Shown: piece after piece, positions 32,882 to 42,352 of the stretch
Numbering within the stretch: the stretch's first letter is position 1
How the letters are laid out: the number at the start of each line of letters is the position of its first letter
Source: Sphingobacterium detergens
GTDB taxonomy: Bacteria > Bacteroidota > Bacteroidia > Sphingobacteriales > Sphingobacteriaceae
DNA: 64,000 nucleotides
Reading direction: 5' to 3'
Assembly: GCF_003610355.1 (NCBI RefSeq)
Contig: NZ_RAPY01000001.1
Span: forward strand, 806,001-870,000
Position numbers and translations under genes: made by a program
Notes under the pieces: generated by a model
The model's database searches: none
What the model was told of the DNA's origin: nothing
Seen by the model: the letters and a program-made list of their open reading frames with translations, nothing else

Positions 32882-34069
32882 TCATTCTATGGGTGCTTTC
32901 TCCTTATCCAATATGTCCATTCTACCAGCCATAAAAATCATAACAATACCGAAAACCGACAACAAAAGATAAGAATACCTGAGGTCAAATAAATCGGAGA
33001 TAAAGCCTATCATGGGTGGTCCCATTAAAAATCCAAGGAATGCTATTGTTGAAATCAGCGTCAATGAATTCCCAGCACTGATGGCCTTATGCTTGCCCGC
33101 TACACCATACACAGTAGGCACACTGCAGGAACTACCTAAACCAATGACCATAAAGGCGATTGTGCAAAGTACTACTGTAGGATAGAAAACTGACATAATT
33201 AGTCCTGTACTCATCAATATCCCGCATACCTGAATCAAACATTTCCTACCCATTTTGGTGATCAGCCAATCACCAAGAAAGCGCCCTGTGGCCATCATGA
33301 GTACAAAAGAAGTATAGCCTAGAATGATCAGTTGCTCAGGGGCCTTGACGATATCCTGAAAATAAACTCCGCTCCAATCAAACATGGCTCCCTCAATTGC
33401 CATACTCGAGAATCCTATCAAACCTAATCTAATCAAGGTTTTGTCAAGGTATCTGAAAATAGACCTTCTGTCTTTACGAACGCCTTTTACAGGTATTACA
33501 TGTAGCAGGAAGTTGATATTGAATATCCATATTGATACAACGAGGAGGAAAATCACACTGAAATGAATCAATGGTGTTTGATTCAAATTCAATAACAGAA
33601 AACCTATCAATGCGCCAATAAAACCGGATATGCTCCAAGTGCCATGAAAAGAGGACATCATAGGTTTTTTCAAAATATTCTCTAACTCGACTCCTTGGGT
33701 ATTCACGGCGATATTAGACAGATTGCCTACTACCCCAAAGAAATATAGCGCGATGGCAAGCTGTATATAACTTGTCGCCGTACCAATGATAACGAGTATA
33801 ATTGGATATAGCAAGAAGCTGTATTTCACAGCATTTTTGCTTCCAAAATGGTTAATTAACCTGGCCGATAAAGGCATTGTGCTGACCTGTCCGACGGGCA
33901 TAAGCAATAAAAGCGTACCTAGTTCAGCGTCTGAAATACCTAAATTAGTTTTAATAACAGGTATCCGACTAGCCCAGGAAGAAAGTATCAGTCCATGGGA
34001 GAAAAAAAACAGCGAAATAGCTATACGTATCCTATTTTGCCGCTGGAAAGCTTGTTTTTGGTCATTCAT
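32882..34069 (-). CDS. MFS transporter, YbjJ-like
   Basis: A 395-aa inner-membrane protein from ATG 34069 (MNDQKQAFQRQNRIRIAISL), with about 12 hydrophobic helices. The frame extends 31 codons further upstream, but those residues look unlike a transporter. FFFSHGLILSSWASRIPVIK and the ARLINHFGSKNA loop after TM2 fit the MFS group that includes E. coli YbjJ, often annotated as sugar or drug exporters. The divergent AraC gene at 34220 and the convergent one at 31960 are its probable regulators. Substrate unknown. Confidence 0.88.
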   Translation of the reverse strand: MNDQKQAFQRQNRIRIAISLFFFSHGLILSSWASRIPVIKTNLGISDAELGTLLLLMPVGQVSTMPLSARLINHFGSKNAVKYSFLLYPIILVIIGTATSYIQLAIALYFFGVVGNLSNIAVNTQGVELENILKKPMMSSFHGTWSISGFIGALIGFLLLNLNQTPLIHFSVIFLLVVSIWIFNINFLLHVIPVKGVRKDRRSIFRYLDKTLIRLGLIGFSSMAIEGAMFDWSGVYFQDIVKAPEQLIILGYTSFVLMMATGRFLGDWLITKMGRKCLIQVCGILMSTGLIMSVFYPTVVLCTIAFMVIGLGSSCSVPTVYGVAGKHKAISAGNSLTLISTIAFLGFLMGPPMIGFISDLFDLRYSYLLLSVFGIVMIFMAGRMDILDKEKAPIE

Positions 34070-34219
34070 TGTGAAAGTTACTACTGCATGTATTGATTTG
34101 CTAGCAAATGTAGACGATGATGGCAAGGAAAACATATTCGGTTTTAAGGTGTTTATGTTCAATTTTAGATATTCGCGTCACTTTAATAGTGCCGTTTTGT
34201 ACTTTTACAAGAAAAAATA

Positions 34220-35188
34220 GTGGATTTATTAAAGATATCCGATCTTCACGCCGCATACGATGTAAACTATCCAAATAAAATGGATGGACTGATTATTATA
34301 GACACTTTACCACTGCAAATACAGCCCTATTTAAGATCAGCACAGAAATTTGAAGGACTAATCCTGTTATTTTGTAAAGAAGGTACGGCAGTGTTGAAAG
34401 TCAATAACGAACTCTGTACTGTCGATCAGAACAAAATACTCATCATATTGCCTGAGATGCCCATTGAACCAATGGACTGGAGTACGGATTTTGTGGCTGT
34501 CCTATTTGTGATGACCTATGATTTTATCGATAAATTTACTATTCTACCAGAATTCATAAACAATACTGAAGTGTTGAATATGCCTGTCATTCACCCCAGT
34601 GAAAAAGATCTATTATTGATTGAAGATATAGTTCAACTGCTTCAGAAACATTACGTGCTTCCAAAAACAATTCTGTTAGAGCAAATGATACAATACCTGG
34701 TTTTTTCTTTAATTACCGCCGTAGCACAGGCGTACCCCACACTATCGGATAAGAATAACCTACAAAAAAACAGAATCAATGATATAACGGATACATTCTA
34801 TAATTTGTTAAATAAACATGGTCATATACAACGTAATGTTTCCTTTTATGCTGACCACCTGCATATAACACCACAACATCTAAGTACATTAATCAAGAAA
34901 AAGACAGGTAAATCTGTTAAATCATGGATTGAATTTGCTATTATTAATAAAGCAAAGGAATATTTAAATAACACATCGCTATCCATTAAGCAAATCAGCG
35001 ATGAACTTGAGTTTGCTGACGCATCACTATTCTGCAGATATTTTAAACGCTGCACAGGACAGACTCCAAATGCCTATAAAAACAGGCAGTTGTTTTGTCA
35101 AAAAAAGTATCAAATCAATATTCCAAAGGATATCATTATTACGGACGATCATATATATGTTTTATCCAACCTATTTGGGTGTATTTAG
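34220..35188 (+). CDS. AraC-family transcriptional regulator
   Basis: A 322-aa protein with a GTG start. It has an N-terminal cupin-like domain (FEGLILLFCKEGTAVLKVNN) and a C-terminal AraC domain: NVSFYADHLHITPQHLSTLI, KSWIEFAIINKAKEYLNNTS, LSIKQISDELEFADASLFCR and YFKRCTGQTPNAYK. About 35 residues follow the DNA-binding domain, which is unusual. Its order relative to the MFS gene (divergent, about 150 bases apart) suggests control of that transporter. It is a paralog in layout of the AraC protein at 31.96 kb. Confidence 0.9.
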   Translation: MDLLKISDLHAAYDVNYPNKMDGLIIIDTLPLQIQPYLRSAQKFEGLILLFCKEGTAVLKVNNELCTVDQNKILIILPEMPIEPMDWSTDFVAVLFVMTYDFIDKFTILPEFINNTEVLNMPVIHPSEKDLLLIEDIVQLLQKHYVLPKTILLEQMIQYLVFSLITAVAQAYPTLSDKNNLQKNRINDITDTFYNLLNKHGHIQRNVSFYADHLHITPQHLSTLIKKKTGKSVKSWIEFAIINKAKEYLNNTSLSIKQISDELEFADASLFCRYFKRCTGQTPNAYKNRQLFCQKKYQINIPKDIIITDDHIYVLSNLFGCI

Positions 35189-35213
35189 AAGTCTACCATT
35201 AAACTATTTAAAG

Positions 35214-35396
35214 ATGGAATTTACAGAATTATTTAAACTGATCTACGAAAATGGCATTGATACATTAGAAAAAACAAGGTCAGAAGGTGTTGATTTCTGC
35301 AAAATCGATGTGTATGATAAGAGCAATCTGATTATAGCATATGCGGGTTCGGGATGTGACAAAAGGTACCAACCAGAAGATCTGATAGATTTTTAG
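35214..35396 (+). CDS. 60-aa hypothetical protein
   Basis: Starts at ATG 35214 (MEFTELFKLIYENGIDTLEK), 25 bases after the AraC stop. The first 50 codons of the longer frame overlap the AraC gene and are not used. It is acidic, with three Cys/Tyr-rich turns (FCKIDVYDKSNLIIAYAGSG). There is no signal peptide or known domain. Perhaps it is co-transcribed with the regulator. Confidence 0.5.
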   Translation: MEFTELFKLIYENGIDTLEKTRSEGVDFCKIDVYDKSNLIIAYAGSGCDKRYQPEDLIDF

Positions 35397-35496
35397 AATC
35401 AGAGCTAGAGAAACTAATTCTTGCGGAACATCTAATTACACAATATTAAATGTTGGCATAAAGGGTAACATGTGATGGAAATTAAAAAGCCCAGAC

Positions 35497-35546
35497 AAAA
35501 AAAATGGACTGCGCCCAAATAGTGTTCAACTTTTTGGGCGCAGTCT
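35497..35546 (-). terminator. Rho-independent terminator of the 141-aa gene
   Basis: A 13-14-bp stem (about 35506-35519 with 35533-35546) followed on the minus strand by CCATTTTTTTT. Confidence 0.85.
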
Positions 35547-35569
35547 ATTCCGAGGCTTTTACAATCGGA

Positions 35570-35995
35570 TCAACTACCCTCCTTTTCCGAAGAGCTTGGG
35601 TGATTAATCTTCCATGAAAACTTTTTACAGTTATCAAGGTTTTCAAATTCAAATGATTTTATCAAATTATATTTTCCATCCCCATCTTGATATAAAACTA
35701 AATTGCCTGCTTTAATATTTTCAATAAATGATGATAATTCTGCAACGCAAGCCCCTAAATCATCTAACCCATAACATGGATTATGCCTATGAATATCTGT
35801 TTTTCCATTTGGATCTTCAATTCCAATAGTTATTTCAGTATTATATGTTGCAATCCAAATGGAAAATATTCCGGATTCACTTTTCCAATCACAATCAAAA
35901 GATCCGTCATCTTGAAATTTTATTGTCTGAACAAACTGTGGATAATTTCCTTCCAAGAATTTAAGTGTTAATTTCGAAAATTCTCTTTGTTCCAT
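35570..35995 (-). CDS. Hypothetical 141-aa immunity-like protein
   Basis: The protein reads MEQREFSKLTLKFLEGNYPQ, then FQDDGSFDCDWKSESGIFSI and IATYNTEITIGIEDPNGKTD, and later LVLYQDGDGKYNLIKSFEFE. It is a small acidic alpha/beta protein with aromatic strands, a style common in immunity proteins of contact-dependent toxins, but I cannot assign a family. It is transcribed alone and has its own terminator. Confidence 0.6.
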   Translation of the reverse strand: MEQREFSKLTLKFLEGNYPQFVQTIKFQDDGSFDCDWKSESGIFSIWIATYNTEITIGIEDPNGKTDIHRHNPCYGLDDLGACVAELSSFIENIKAGNLVLYQDGDGKYNLIKSFEFENLDNCKKFSWKINHPSSSEKEGS

Positions 35996-36162
35996 TTAGC
36001 ACTTGATTTATAACAATATCACACAACTCTTAAATATACGCAATTTGCCAAATTAGGAAGTAATAGTTACTACATTTCGCTGGATGGGGATTTTGATAAC
36101 ATTGACTATCCAGATTCGAAAAAAAATAACCTGTATTAAAAAAATCAAGAAAATCCATACGC

Positions 36163-36870
36163 CTAAAAAGGAATAGTTACCACTCGCCCTTTATAGTTAC
36201 CTTTTTCAATCGTAAATAAAATCGCATATCCACCAGCCCCATCACTATTTACAGAAGTGATATATAGAATATCATCCCGATCATCATAATAACATGCTGC
36301 AAATTCATTGTTGAAATTAAAGAGGTTCTCAATTTCCTTTTCCGGAATTTGGACGCTCCGCCCCTTTATCGTGGCTTTTATAGATGTATAATGACTTGTA
36401 GGGGGTTCGCCATCTGTTCCCCAGAGCTTCTGTCCTTTAAATTTATCCGTAACGGTATAGTCTTCATATGTAGTTGAAGAAAAGTACTTTTTGTTTTTTT
36501 CGTAATCAAACTTGTTAGACCGTATTTCCACAGCGACGTCCTTTGATCTAAATGTTGTGCTGTTGTCATCAAAGGATATATTGGGGATCTGCATATAAGA
36601 TCCGACAAACTTAATTCTTGAATTGTGTACATATCCTGTAATATTCTTCTCTTGATTGTCTGTATAATCAACAATCACCCAATTGCCAAATTGTTCATCG
36701 GGAAAGGCATAGACAATTTCATCAGCAGCAATTTTTGAAACTATGGCACTATTCAATGTGGCTTGTTCCCTCACATTTACATAACCATCTTTATCAATGA
36801 TCTTTGCAAATTGCGCGTTGGCAAATTGACTTATTGTAAGAAAAAGTAGTAGTAGATATTTATGGTTCAT
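36163..36870 (-). CDS. Secreted protein with an SH3-like domain
   Basis: A 235-aa protein with a signal peptide (MNHKYLLLLFLTISQFANAQ). A bacterial SH3 domain follows at about residues 25-90: IIDKDGYVNVREQATLNSAI, then VSKIAADEIVYAFPD and NWVIVDYTDN, with the G-x-VNVR-x-A core. The C-terminal 140 residues form an unrecognised beta-rich domain (FAACYYDDRDDILYITSVNS). Bacterial SH3 domains bind peptidoglycan or proline-rich peptides, so it may work in the envelope. It is single on the minus strand. Confidence 0.8.
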   Translation of the reverse strand: MNHKYLLLLFLTISQFANAQFAKIIDKDGYVNVREQATLNSAIVSKIAADEIVYAFPDEQFGNWVIVDYTDNQEKNITGYVHNSRIKFVGSYMQIPNISFDDNSTTFRSKDVAVEIRSNKFDYEKNKKYFSSTTYEDYTVTDKFKGQKLWGTDGEPPTSHYTSIKATIKGRSVQIPEKEIENLFNFNNEFAACYYDDRDDILYITSVNSDGAGGYAILFTIEKGNYKGRVVTIPF

Positions 36871-37135
36871 TTTTTTATCATGTTATTACTTATAATAATT
36901 TGGGCAGGTTTCGAAACGCAATGCTGGTCTCTCACTAAGATTCCATGACTTTGAAGCGATTCTAATCACTTGTTGCGGCAAAACTTCCTAGTTCAAGGTT
37001 GTATTTCAGATTTTTATTATTTTTTAAGTTCGCAATATTTTTGTTCAGTAATTTACCTTTATTTTCAATGGTCAATTCCATTAAATCAATATTCAATCGT
37101 CAGAATGCTACATTTTCCGGGATACCATCATTAAA

Positions 37136-37351
37136 ATGCGTATTTATAAACAGGATTTGTTGATCGGAGATATTCATGCGTTTAAATTCTACTTACCGAA
37201 TGAGCAATATTAGAAATTAAAATGGGATGAAACAATCACGGTTATCAGTGATATCCATGATTGGACGGACAATCTTTTGCAGACAACCTTATCTTATTAT
37301 AATTCTTTAAATTATAATAAGGAAAAATCTCGTGACAATGGCAGTTTTTAA
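37136..37351 (+). pseudogene. Possible decayed ORF with one in-frame TAG
   Basis: ATG 37136 opens MRIYKQDLLIGDIHAFKFYL, reaches TAG at 37211 and continues in frame as KLKWDETITVISDIHDWTDN to a TAA at 37351. I recognise no family, so it may be chance. The rest of 36871-37378 shows nothing else. Confidence 0.25.
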
Positions 37352-37378
37352 GTAATTTTAAATAACTGTCAAATTGAA

Positions 37379-37687
37379 GTGATGGCTTATAACAATGAAC
37401 TTGTCAACCGCGTCCGCGAAAGACTTGCAATGGAAGAAAATATCGACGTTGAGGAAAAGAAAATGTTCAGCGGATTATCTTTTCTGGTGAATGGGAAAAT
37501 GTGTATCAATATCAGTGATGACAATCTAATGTGCCGCTATAGCGCGGAACTGGAAGATGAGGTCTCGGAAAAAAAAGGCTATCGTTATGTAGAGCCCACT
37601 GGTTTTCAATAACCTAATGATTTTGAATATTGGATAAAAATCTGCCTTGATTATACCCCAACCGCTAGGGCTTCCAAGAAGAAATGA
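37379..37687 (+). pseudogene. TfoX N-terminal-domain gene, truncated and interrupted
   Basis: The frame begins MMAYNNELVNRVRERLAMEE and shows the TfoX_N core: EEKKMFSGLSFLVNGKMCIN and NLMCRYSAELEDEVSEKKGY. Then about 13-15 residues expected before YVEPTGF are absent. A TAA follows at 37610-37612, and the same frame continues PNDFEYWIKICLDY and ends RASKKK at 37687, which is the normal C-terminus of this domain. A deletion and a nonsense codon together show a decayed gene. TfoX_N proteins are small and of uncertain function, related to competence regulators. Confidence 0.75.
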
Positions 37688-37807
37688 AAAATAAATTTGT
37701 GTCAGTATACTTTTTCGATTTCAGGTAGTAGTGAGCCTGAAAAGTCAGTCGGAAAGTTGGAGAACTTAGCTACTTTTAGGCAGTACAACCTACAAATCTT
37801 AGAAACG

Positions 37808-38149
37808 TCATTTTGCTTTAATTTTATCTCTATGCTTTAGACCAAATTTAATTAAAGCATTGGCAACTTCTTCCGTTTCTTTAGCATAGGCGGTAAGCGA
37901 ATAAGAAACGGTCACAGGTTTGGTGTCATTAACCGTTCTGCTAATCAGTAAATTATCTTCTAGTTCCTGAAGTTCGTTGGATAGAACTTTTGGGGATATT
38001 CCCTGAGCCATCTCTTGCAGATCTTTAAACCGCATTGTGCCGTGTTTCTGCAAATTGTGCAGGATACAAAATTTCCATTTACCACTGAGCAATTCAATGC
38101 CATCTTTTAATGCCAATATCGTTTCTTTATCAATATTTTTATTGCTCAT
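37808..38149 (-). CDS. HxlR-family winged-helix regulator
   Basis: A 113-aa protein with the HxlR winged helix: ALKDGIELLSGKWKFCILHN, TMRFKDLQEMAQGISPKVLS and NELQELEDNLLISRT, then VSYSLTAYAKE. HxlR proteins sense reactive or electrophilic compounds and control nearby detoxifying genes. It is divergent from a dihydrofolate-reductase-fold gene with a 90-base gap, a common pairing in which the regulator controls the reductase. Confidence 0.92.
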   Translation of the reverse strand: MSNKNIDKETILALKDGIELLSGKWKFCILHNLQKHGTMRFKDLQEMAQGISPKVLSNELQELEDNLLISRTVNDTKPVTVSYSLTAYAKETEEVANALIKFGLKHRDKIKAK

Positions 38150-38238
38150 ATGATAGTTACTTTCCTAAAGGTAATGAATAGTAAATATATATTGAATATC
38201 CAATAGTTTTGTTGAACAGAAATTTAAGGAAAATCATT

Positions 38239-38748
38239 ATGAAAGTAACAGTAATCGCAAATATTTCAGCTAATGGAAGAATTTTGATATCCGATAACCC
38301 GCATCATAAACTACCACCGGAAACAATGGAATTTTATGTACAATTTGTAAGGCAGGTTGGAAATGTAGTAATAGGATTGAAAACATTCGAAAATTTTCTA
38401 AATTTTCCAGATCAAGTAAAAGAACATTTTAATGGAATAGAAATCATCATATTGGCCGACAAACCTTATACGGCTGATGGCTACAAGACTGTAGCAAGTC
38501 CTGAAGAGGCAATTGCATATATGTCTACAAAAGGAGTGCGTGAAATATCCGTCGGAGGTGGAGCAGGTACTTTCAACGCTTTTTTGGACTGGGATTTGAT
38601 TACAGATATCTATTTTAACGTCAGTCCTATAATCACTGGAGCTGGAGCAATTTTAGCAAACAATGAGGAGTTAAGTTCAACGTTCAGATACAAAGCACAG
38701 ACGCTTAAAAACGGTTTTCTTCAATTGCATCTAACTAAAGAAGACTGA
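38239..38748 (+). CDS. DHFR/RibD-C-fold reductase
   Basis: A 169-aa protein from ATG 38239 (MKVTVIANISANGRILISDN). It shows the dihydrofolate-reductase-like fold: VVIGLKTFENFLNF, then IIILADKPYTADGYKTVASP and the NADPH-binding GVREISVGGGAGTFNAFLDW, and IYFNVSPIITGAG. This subgroup is annotated as dihydrofolate reductase family protein; its substrate is unknown. Divergent from the HxlR regulator, which probably controls it. Confidence 0.88.
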   Translation: MKVTVIANISANGRILISDNPHHKLPPETMEFYVQFVRQVGNVVIGLKTFENFLNFPDQVKEHFNGIEIIILADKPYTADGYKTVASPEEAIAYMSTKGVREISVGGGAGTFNAFLDWDLITDIYFNVSPIITGAGAILANNEELSSTFRYKAQTLKNGFLQLHLTKED

Positions 38749-38835
38749 ATAACAACAGACCAAAAATGTCTTTCAAAAATAGTTGAATGATGGAAACAAA
38801 TCCGCTAAAATTATTTCTTTCCGATCTATATCCTT

Positions 38836-39402
38836 TCAGTTGGCGACTGTATCCACACGACGATAAGTATATGCATCATGGTTAAGGGCGCCGGCGAGCG
38901 GAAAGAGAATAAGAAAACCGGCTGCTGTCGACTCACTGGGCACGACTAAATCACCATGTTTATCTAGTGCAAAGCAAATAGTTTTGGTAAAGAATCTATT
39001 GACTAATACATAGATGTCAATGTCGGTATTTCTGAAAGAAACAAAGTTTTGCGGTTCGGGCTTAACTTTCCTCGTTCTTTCATGCACGACATTTCCTAAG
39101 GTATCAATGAGTTTGAAATGGATTTTATTTTTTTTGGTGAGCTCCAATGAAGTTTTGTAAAGATAGTGCAGACTATCAGTTTTATAGTAATTTGGTTCAA
39201 TATAGTTCCATAAACAATATTCATTATAGGCTGCACTCTTCTCCTGACTGCTATGATTATGGCCTATTATCTTCTGGGGATAATTATCAAAGATGTATGT
39301 CTCCTTCAATTCTACCTTCGAAACACTATGTGCCGCAGCAGTTTGTGCTAAATACTTGGGCGATATGGAAGTGCAAGAGATACACGAAAAAATAAATACC
39401 AC
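38836..39402 (-). CDS. Putative lipoprotein, start region damaged
   Basis: From GTG 39402 the protein is MVFIFSCISCTSISPKYLAQ and 188 residues long, with no further motif; the C-terminal half holds SVSKVELKETYIFDNYPQKI and later DLVVPSESTAAGFLILFPLA. Upstream in the same frame the codons spell KKYRTLAIALFS before VVFIFSC, a textbook lipoprotein signal. But the frame closes at a TAG one codon before that stretch, and no ATG, GTG or TTG starts it. Either the original start codon was lost, or a rare start is used, or the short GTG version is real. Function unknown. Confidence 0.5.
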   Translation of the reverse strand: MVFIFSCISCTSISPKYLAQTAAAHSVSKVELKETYIFDNYPQKIIGHNHSSQEKSAAYNEYCLWNYIEPNYYKTDSLHYLYKTSLELTKKNKIHFKLIDTLGNVVHERTRKVKPEPQNFVSFRNTDIDIYVLVNRFFTKTICFALDKHGDLVVPSESTAAGFLILFPLAGALNHDAYTYRRVDTVAN

Positions 39403-39465
39403 CGAAAATAGTGCAATTGCTAGAGTGCGATACTTTTTGAGCTATAAAATTGATTAGTAATTGCG

Positions 39466-40650
39466 TTAGCTCCTATTCTTAAGGGAAAAGATCCAACCAT
39501 ATATCCAGTCAAGCTGTTTAATTTGTTTTTTAATAAAAAAACCGATTAAACGATCACGAAACCAAGCTGTTATTGGATTGGTTTTTGTTTTCGTATTCCC
39601 TACTTTCCTTGCACTTCTTATTACTCGCTCTACTCTAGGCTGGCGGTCGGTCTGAAAAAGCTGAAAGGCTTGTGTATAGCCTATGTTTAATTTTAATAAT
39701 TCAGCAATTACGAGCGTATCTTCCAATGCCAATGAGGCTCCCTGCCCAATATGTGGAGAGATACCGTGCGCCGCATCTCCAATAAGACACACCCTACCTT
39801 TATACCAATGCAAAAGTTTAGGCACATCATAAATAGGATATGCAATAATTTGATGGCTATTTTTGATGATTTTGGAAAATAAAGGATCGTCATTCTGATG
39901 AATTTTTGTCAAATAGTCCTGAATTTCGGTATTTAATGTTTTTTCTACTTCTTTTGGCTTCGGTTCCTGTTCTCTAAAATAATTATTAAACCACCAAACT
40001 TCACCTTTGTCGGAAACCGAATAAGCGAAAAATCCCCTTTCACCAAAGTTCATGTGTATGGAATCCAACGGTTCATAAAGTTCAGGAACATATGCATAAC
40101 CACCAGTAGAAATGACTTTCGTATACTTAATAAGAGAAGCATTCGGGAATAATTGATTTCTAACTTCGGAAAACATTCCGTCACAGGCCAACATAATATA
40201 TCCAGTAACTATTGTCCCATCAGCGAAATATGCGGTTACCTGTTCATTAGCCTCATGATATCTGACAAATTTTTTGTCGTACCATATTTTTATCCCAGCT
40301 GCCTTAGCAGCTAAACGAACGTATTTATTGAGGTTTGCTCTTTTGATCTGAATTGTTTCTACACCATATTGTTGTTTCTGATAGGCCGTATCGAGTTTTG
40401 CTATTTGCTTTCCTTTAGAATTGAAAAACTTCATTGAACCGGGAGTATAATCTTCCTTGAGCAGTTTTAAGTCAATAAATTCTTTCAATACATTCAAGCC
40501 ATTGGGTGTAAGGCCCAAAAAGGCTCCCTCTTTTGCATTGTCTTCTGATCTCGCTTCAAATATTTCAACATCAAAACCTATTTTTTTCAGTTGTAAAGCT
40601 AGTATGGGCCCGGCTACGCCAGCGCCGATAACGAGTACTTTTTTATTCAT
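39466..40650 (-). CDS. FAD-dependent monooxygenase (UbiH/salicylate hydroxylase type)
   Basis: A 394-aa flavoprotein: N-terminal VLVIGAGVAGPILALQLKKI with GxGxxG, DVEIFEAR for the ribose contact, and RVCLIGDAAHGISPHIGQGA, the GD motif of group A flavin monooxygenases, near residue 290. The C-terminal tail is basic (NPITAWFRDRLIGFFIKKQI). It uses NAD(P)H and O2 to hydroxylate an aromatic-type substrate. It overlaps the upstream membrane-protein gene by 8 bases, so both are translated from one message. The divergent AraC regulator at 41252 is its likely controller. Confidence 0.9.
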   Translation of the reverse strand: MNKKVLVIGAGVAGPILALQLKKIGFDVEIFEARSEDNAKEGAFLGLTPNGLNVLKEFIDLKLLKEDYTPGSMKFFNSKGKQIAKLDTAYQKQQYGVETIQIKRANLNKYVRLAAKAAGIKIWYDKKFVRYHEANEQVTAYFADGTIVTGYIMLACDGMFSEVRNQLFPNASLIKYTKVISTGGYAYVPELYEPLDSIHMNFGERGFFAYSVSDKGEVWWFNNYFREQEPKPKEVEKTLNTEIQDYLTKIHQNDDPLFSKIIKNSHQIIAYPIYDVPKLLHWYKGRVCLIGDAAHGISPHIGQGASLALEDTLVIAELLKLNIGYTQAFQLFQTDRQPRVERVIRSARKVGNTKTKTNPITAWFRDRLIGFFIKKQIKQLDWIYGWIFSLKNRS

Positions 40651-41140
40651 TGTTTTTCTCTTTTATTTTTAATCCGTGTATCAGTAAAAAGTTCAATGCA
40701 AAAAAAATGACCACCCGCAAATAATTTAAATTGCGCCATCGAGCTGCTTTTTCCTGTAAGGATATATCCAGCGTATCGCTATATGGTAATTGCTGGAATT
40801 CCGTTATAACAGGCGCGAAATATGTTAATGTCCATATCCTTACTGCAATATGTGCAACGAGAACCAGTAACATTAACTTTCTACGATTCTTTATCGCCCA
40901 GTTAAAAATCACAGCTGTAATAAATACCGATTCATGAATTCCATGGATTATTATCCAAAACATTTTAAAATCCAGCATGTAAGGTTTTTGAAAAAAGATA
41001 AATGAAGAAGGCGGAGCTGCAGTCCATGCAGGAACCATTATCGCAGTTTCCCATAACTGTGCTCCATTCATAATAAAGTAAGCACAGATTGAATAAAATA
41101 GCCATCGGGTAGCTGTCGGGTATTGGTATGTGTTTCTCAT
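40643..41140 (-). CDS. Small integral membrane protein in the monooxygenase operon
   Basis: A 165-aa protein with four hydrophobic segments (about 12-30, 50-75, 80-105, 140-158): WLFYSICAYFIMNGAQLWET, FWIIIHGIHESVFITAVIFN and VVIFFALNFLLIHGLKI. It has the look of DUF1772-type membrane proteins. Its last codons overlap the start of the monooxygenase gene (40643-40650), which indicates translational coupling. A role in substrate entry or membrane anchoring is a guess. Confidence 0.8.
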   Translation of the reverse strand: MRNTYQYPTATRWLFYSICAYFIMNGAQLWETAIMVPAWTAAPPSSFIFFQKPYMLDFKMFWIIIHGIHESVFITAVIFNWAIKNRRKLMLLVLVAHIAVRIWTLTYFAPVITEFQQLPYSDTLDISLQEKAARWRNLNYLRVVIFFALNFLLIHGLKIKEKNNE

Positions 41141-41251
41141 TTGTCTAAAATTTTTAAATTTATTTCTTACATTACCGCACTTAGCAAAAGTACCGCGCTA
41201 TCAAAAAATGCGCTGGCAAAAAAAGGAGTTAAACTGGTAAATTAGGGCGCA

Positions 41252-42226
41252 ATGGGATTTGAACTGAAAAATGATAAAAAGGCCATTAAAATAGCCTTTG
41301 ATGAAAATGATTTTGGTGATCATGGTTTTAAAGAAAACACCTTTACAACGAATATTCCTTTTGGACAATTAACTGCTAAACAATGGCTCTTTGACGGCAT
41401 TAAGATCTTATATTCCGAAACTGATCTTGATAAACCGACCGAGTTGGATTGGAAAGGAGATTCAGAGCTGGTAACCATGCACTTCAATTTGCAAGGAAGA
41501 ACTTCAATAGTACAGAAAGGAATGAGCAATTCCTTTGAATTAAATGGTAATCAGCACAATTTATTCTATGGTACCAAGGCTAAAGGTAAAATGAAATTTG
41601 ACGGCCTGCAGATGAAATCATTTATGGTGCAATTTCAAAAAGAATCTTTTTTAACAATATCAAAAGATGGAAACGAATCCCTAAAAAGGTTTGCTGATAA
41701 AATAGTTTCAGGAACTCCGGTTGCTTTCTCAAATTCTAGTCTAAGTATTGACCTGCCAATACAAACCTGTATCAATTCGATTTTGAGTTGTGATTATTCC
41801 GGTGGGTTAAAGAGACTGTTTCTTCTTTCGAAAACCATCGAGTTGCTTGTCTTGCAAGCAGAGTCTTTAAATCATCATCAAGGTTCAACCTCAAGATACA
41901 TAAAACATGATTATGATAAAGAACGAATTGTATACGCCCGTGATTATCTGGTTAAGAATATCGAGTCGCCCCCAACGTTGATAGAATTGGCGAGAATCGC
42001 GGGGGTTAATGAATATAAGCTAAAACGAGGGTTTAAGGAAATATTTAATCAAACTGCTTTTTCCTATTTATCTGACCTACGTTTAGATCTGGCAAAAAAT
42101 GATCTAATGGAGGGTAAAAAGCAAGCCACTGAAATAGCGTTTGAACTGGGATACTGTTCCTTACAGCACTTTAGTAAGGCATTCAAGAAAAAGTTCGGCA
42201 TGGCGCCAAGTAAAGTCAGACGTTGA
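41252..42226 (+). CDS. AraC-family transcriptional regulator
   Basis: A 324-aa protein with an N-terminal sensor region (MGFELKNDKKAIKIAFDEND ... FDGLQMKSFMVQFQKESFLT). Its C-terminal AraC domain has both helix-turn-helices: TLIELARIAGVNEYKLKRGF and ATEIAFELGYCSLQHFSKAF, then KKKFGMAPSKVRR. It is divergent from the membrane protein/monooxygenase pair, 110 bases away, and should regulate it. A long nested hairpin follows its stop (42231-42285). Confidence 0.93.
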   Translation: MGFELKNDKKAIKIAFDENDFGDHGFKENTFTTNIPFGQLTAKQWLFDGIKILYSETDLDKPTELDWKGDSELVTMHFNLQGRTSIVQKGMSNSFELNGNQHNLFYGTKAKGKMKFDGLQMKSFMVQFQKESFLTISKDGNESLKRFADKIVSGTPVAFSNSSLSIDLPIQTCINSILSCDYSGGLKRLFLLSKTIELLVLQAESLNHHQGSTSRYIKHDYDKERIVYARDYLVKNIESPPTLIELARIAGVNEYKLKRGFKEIFNQTAFSYLSDLRLDLAKNDLMEGKKQATEIAFELGYCSLQHFSKAFKKKFGMAPSKVRR

Positions 42227-42230
42227 GGTT

Positions 42231-42285
42231 GGGTAGCCTCCAAAAGGGCAAACAGCACATAGTCCCTTTCGTAGAGCACCTACCC
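42231..42285 (+). terminator. Nested hairpin after the AraC gene
   Basis: GGGTAG (42231-42236) pairs with CTACCC (42280-42285) and AAAGGG with CCCTTT inside it. There is no T run, so termination is uncertain. Confidence 0.45.
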
Positions 42286-42352
42286 TATTTGTAGAGAAAT
42301 CCAAAGCAACTTCTTCTTAAATAACTCATTAACGTATTGAATTAAATTTTTA

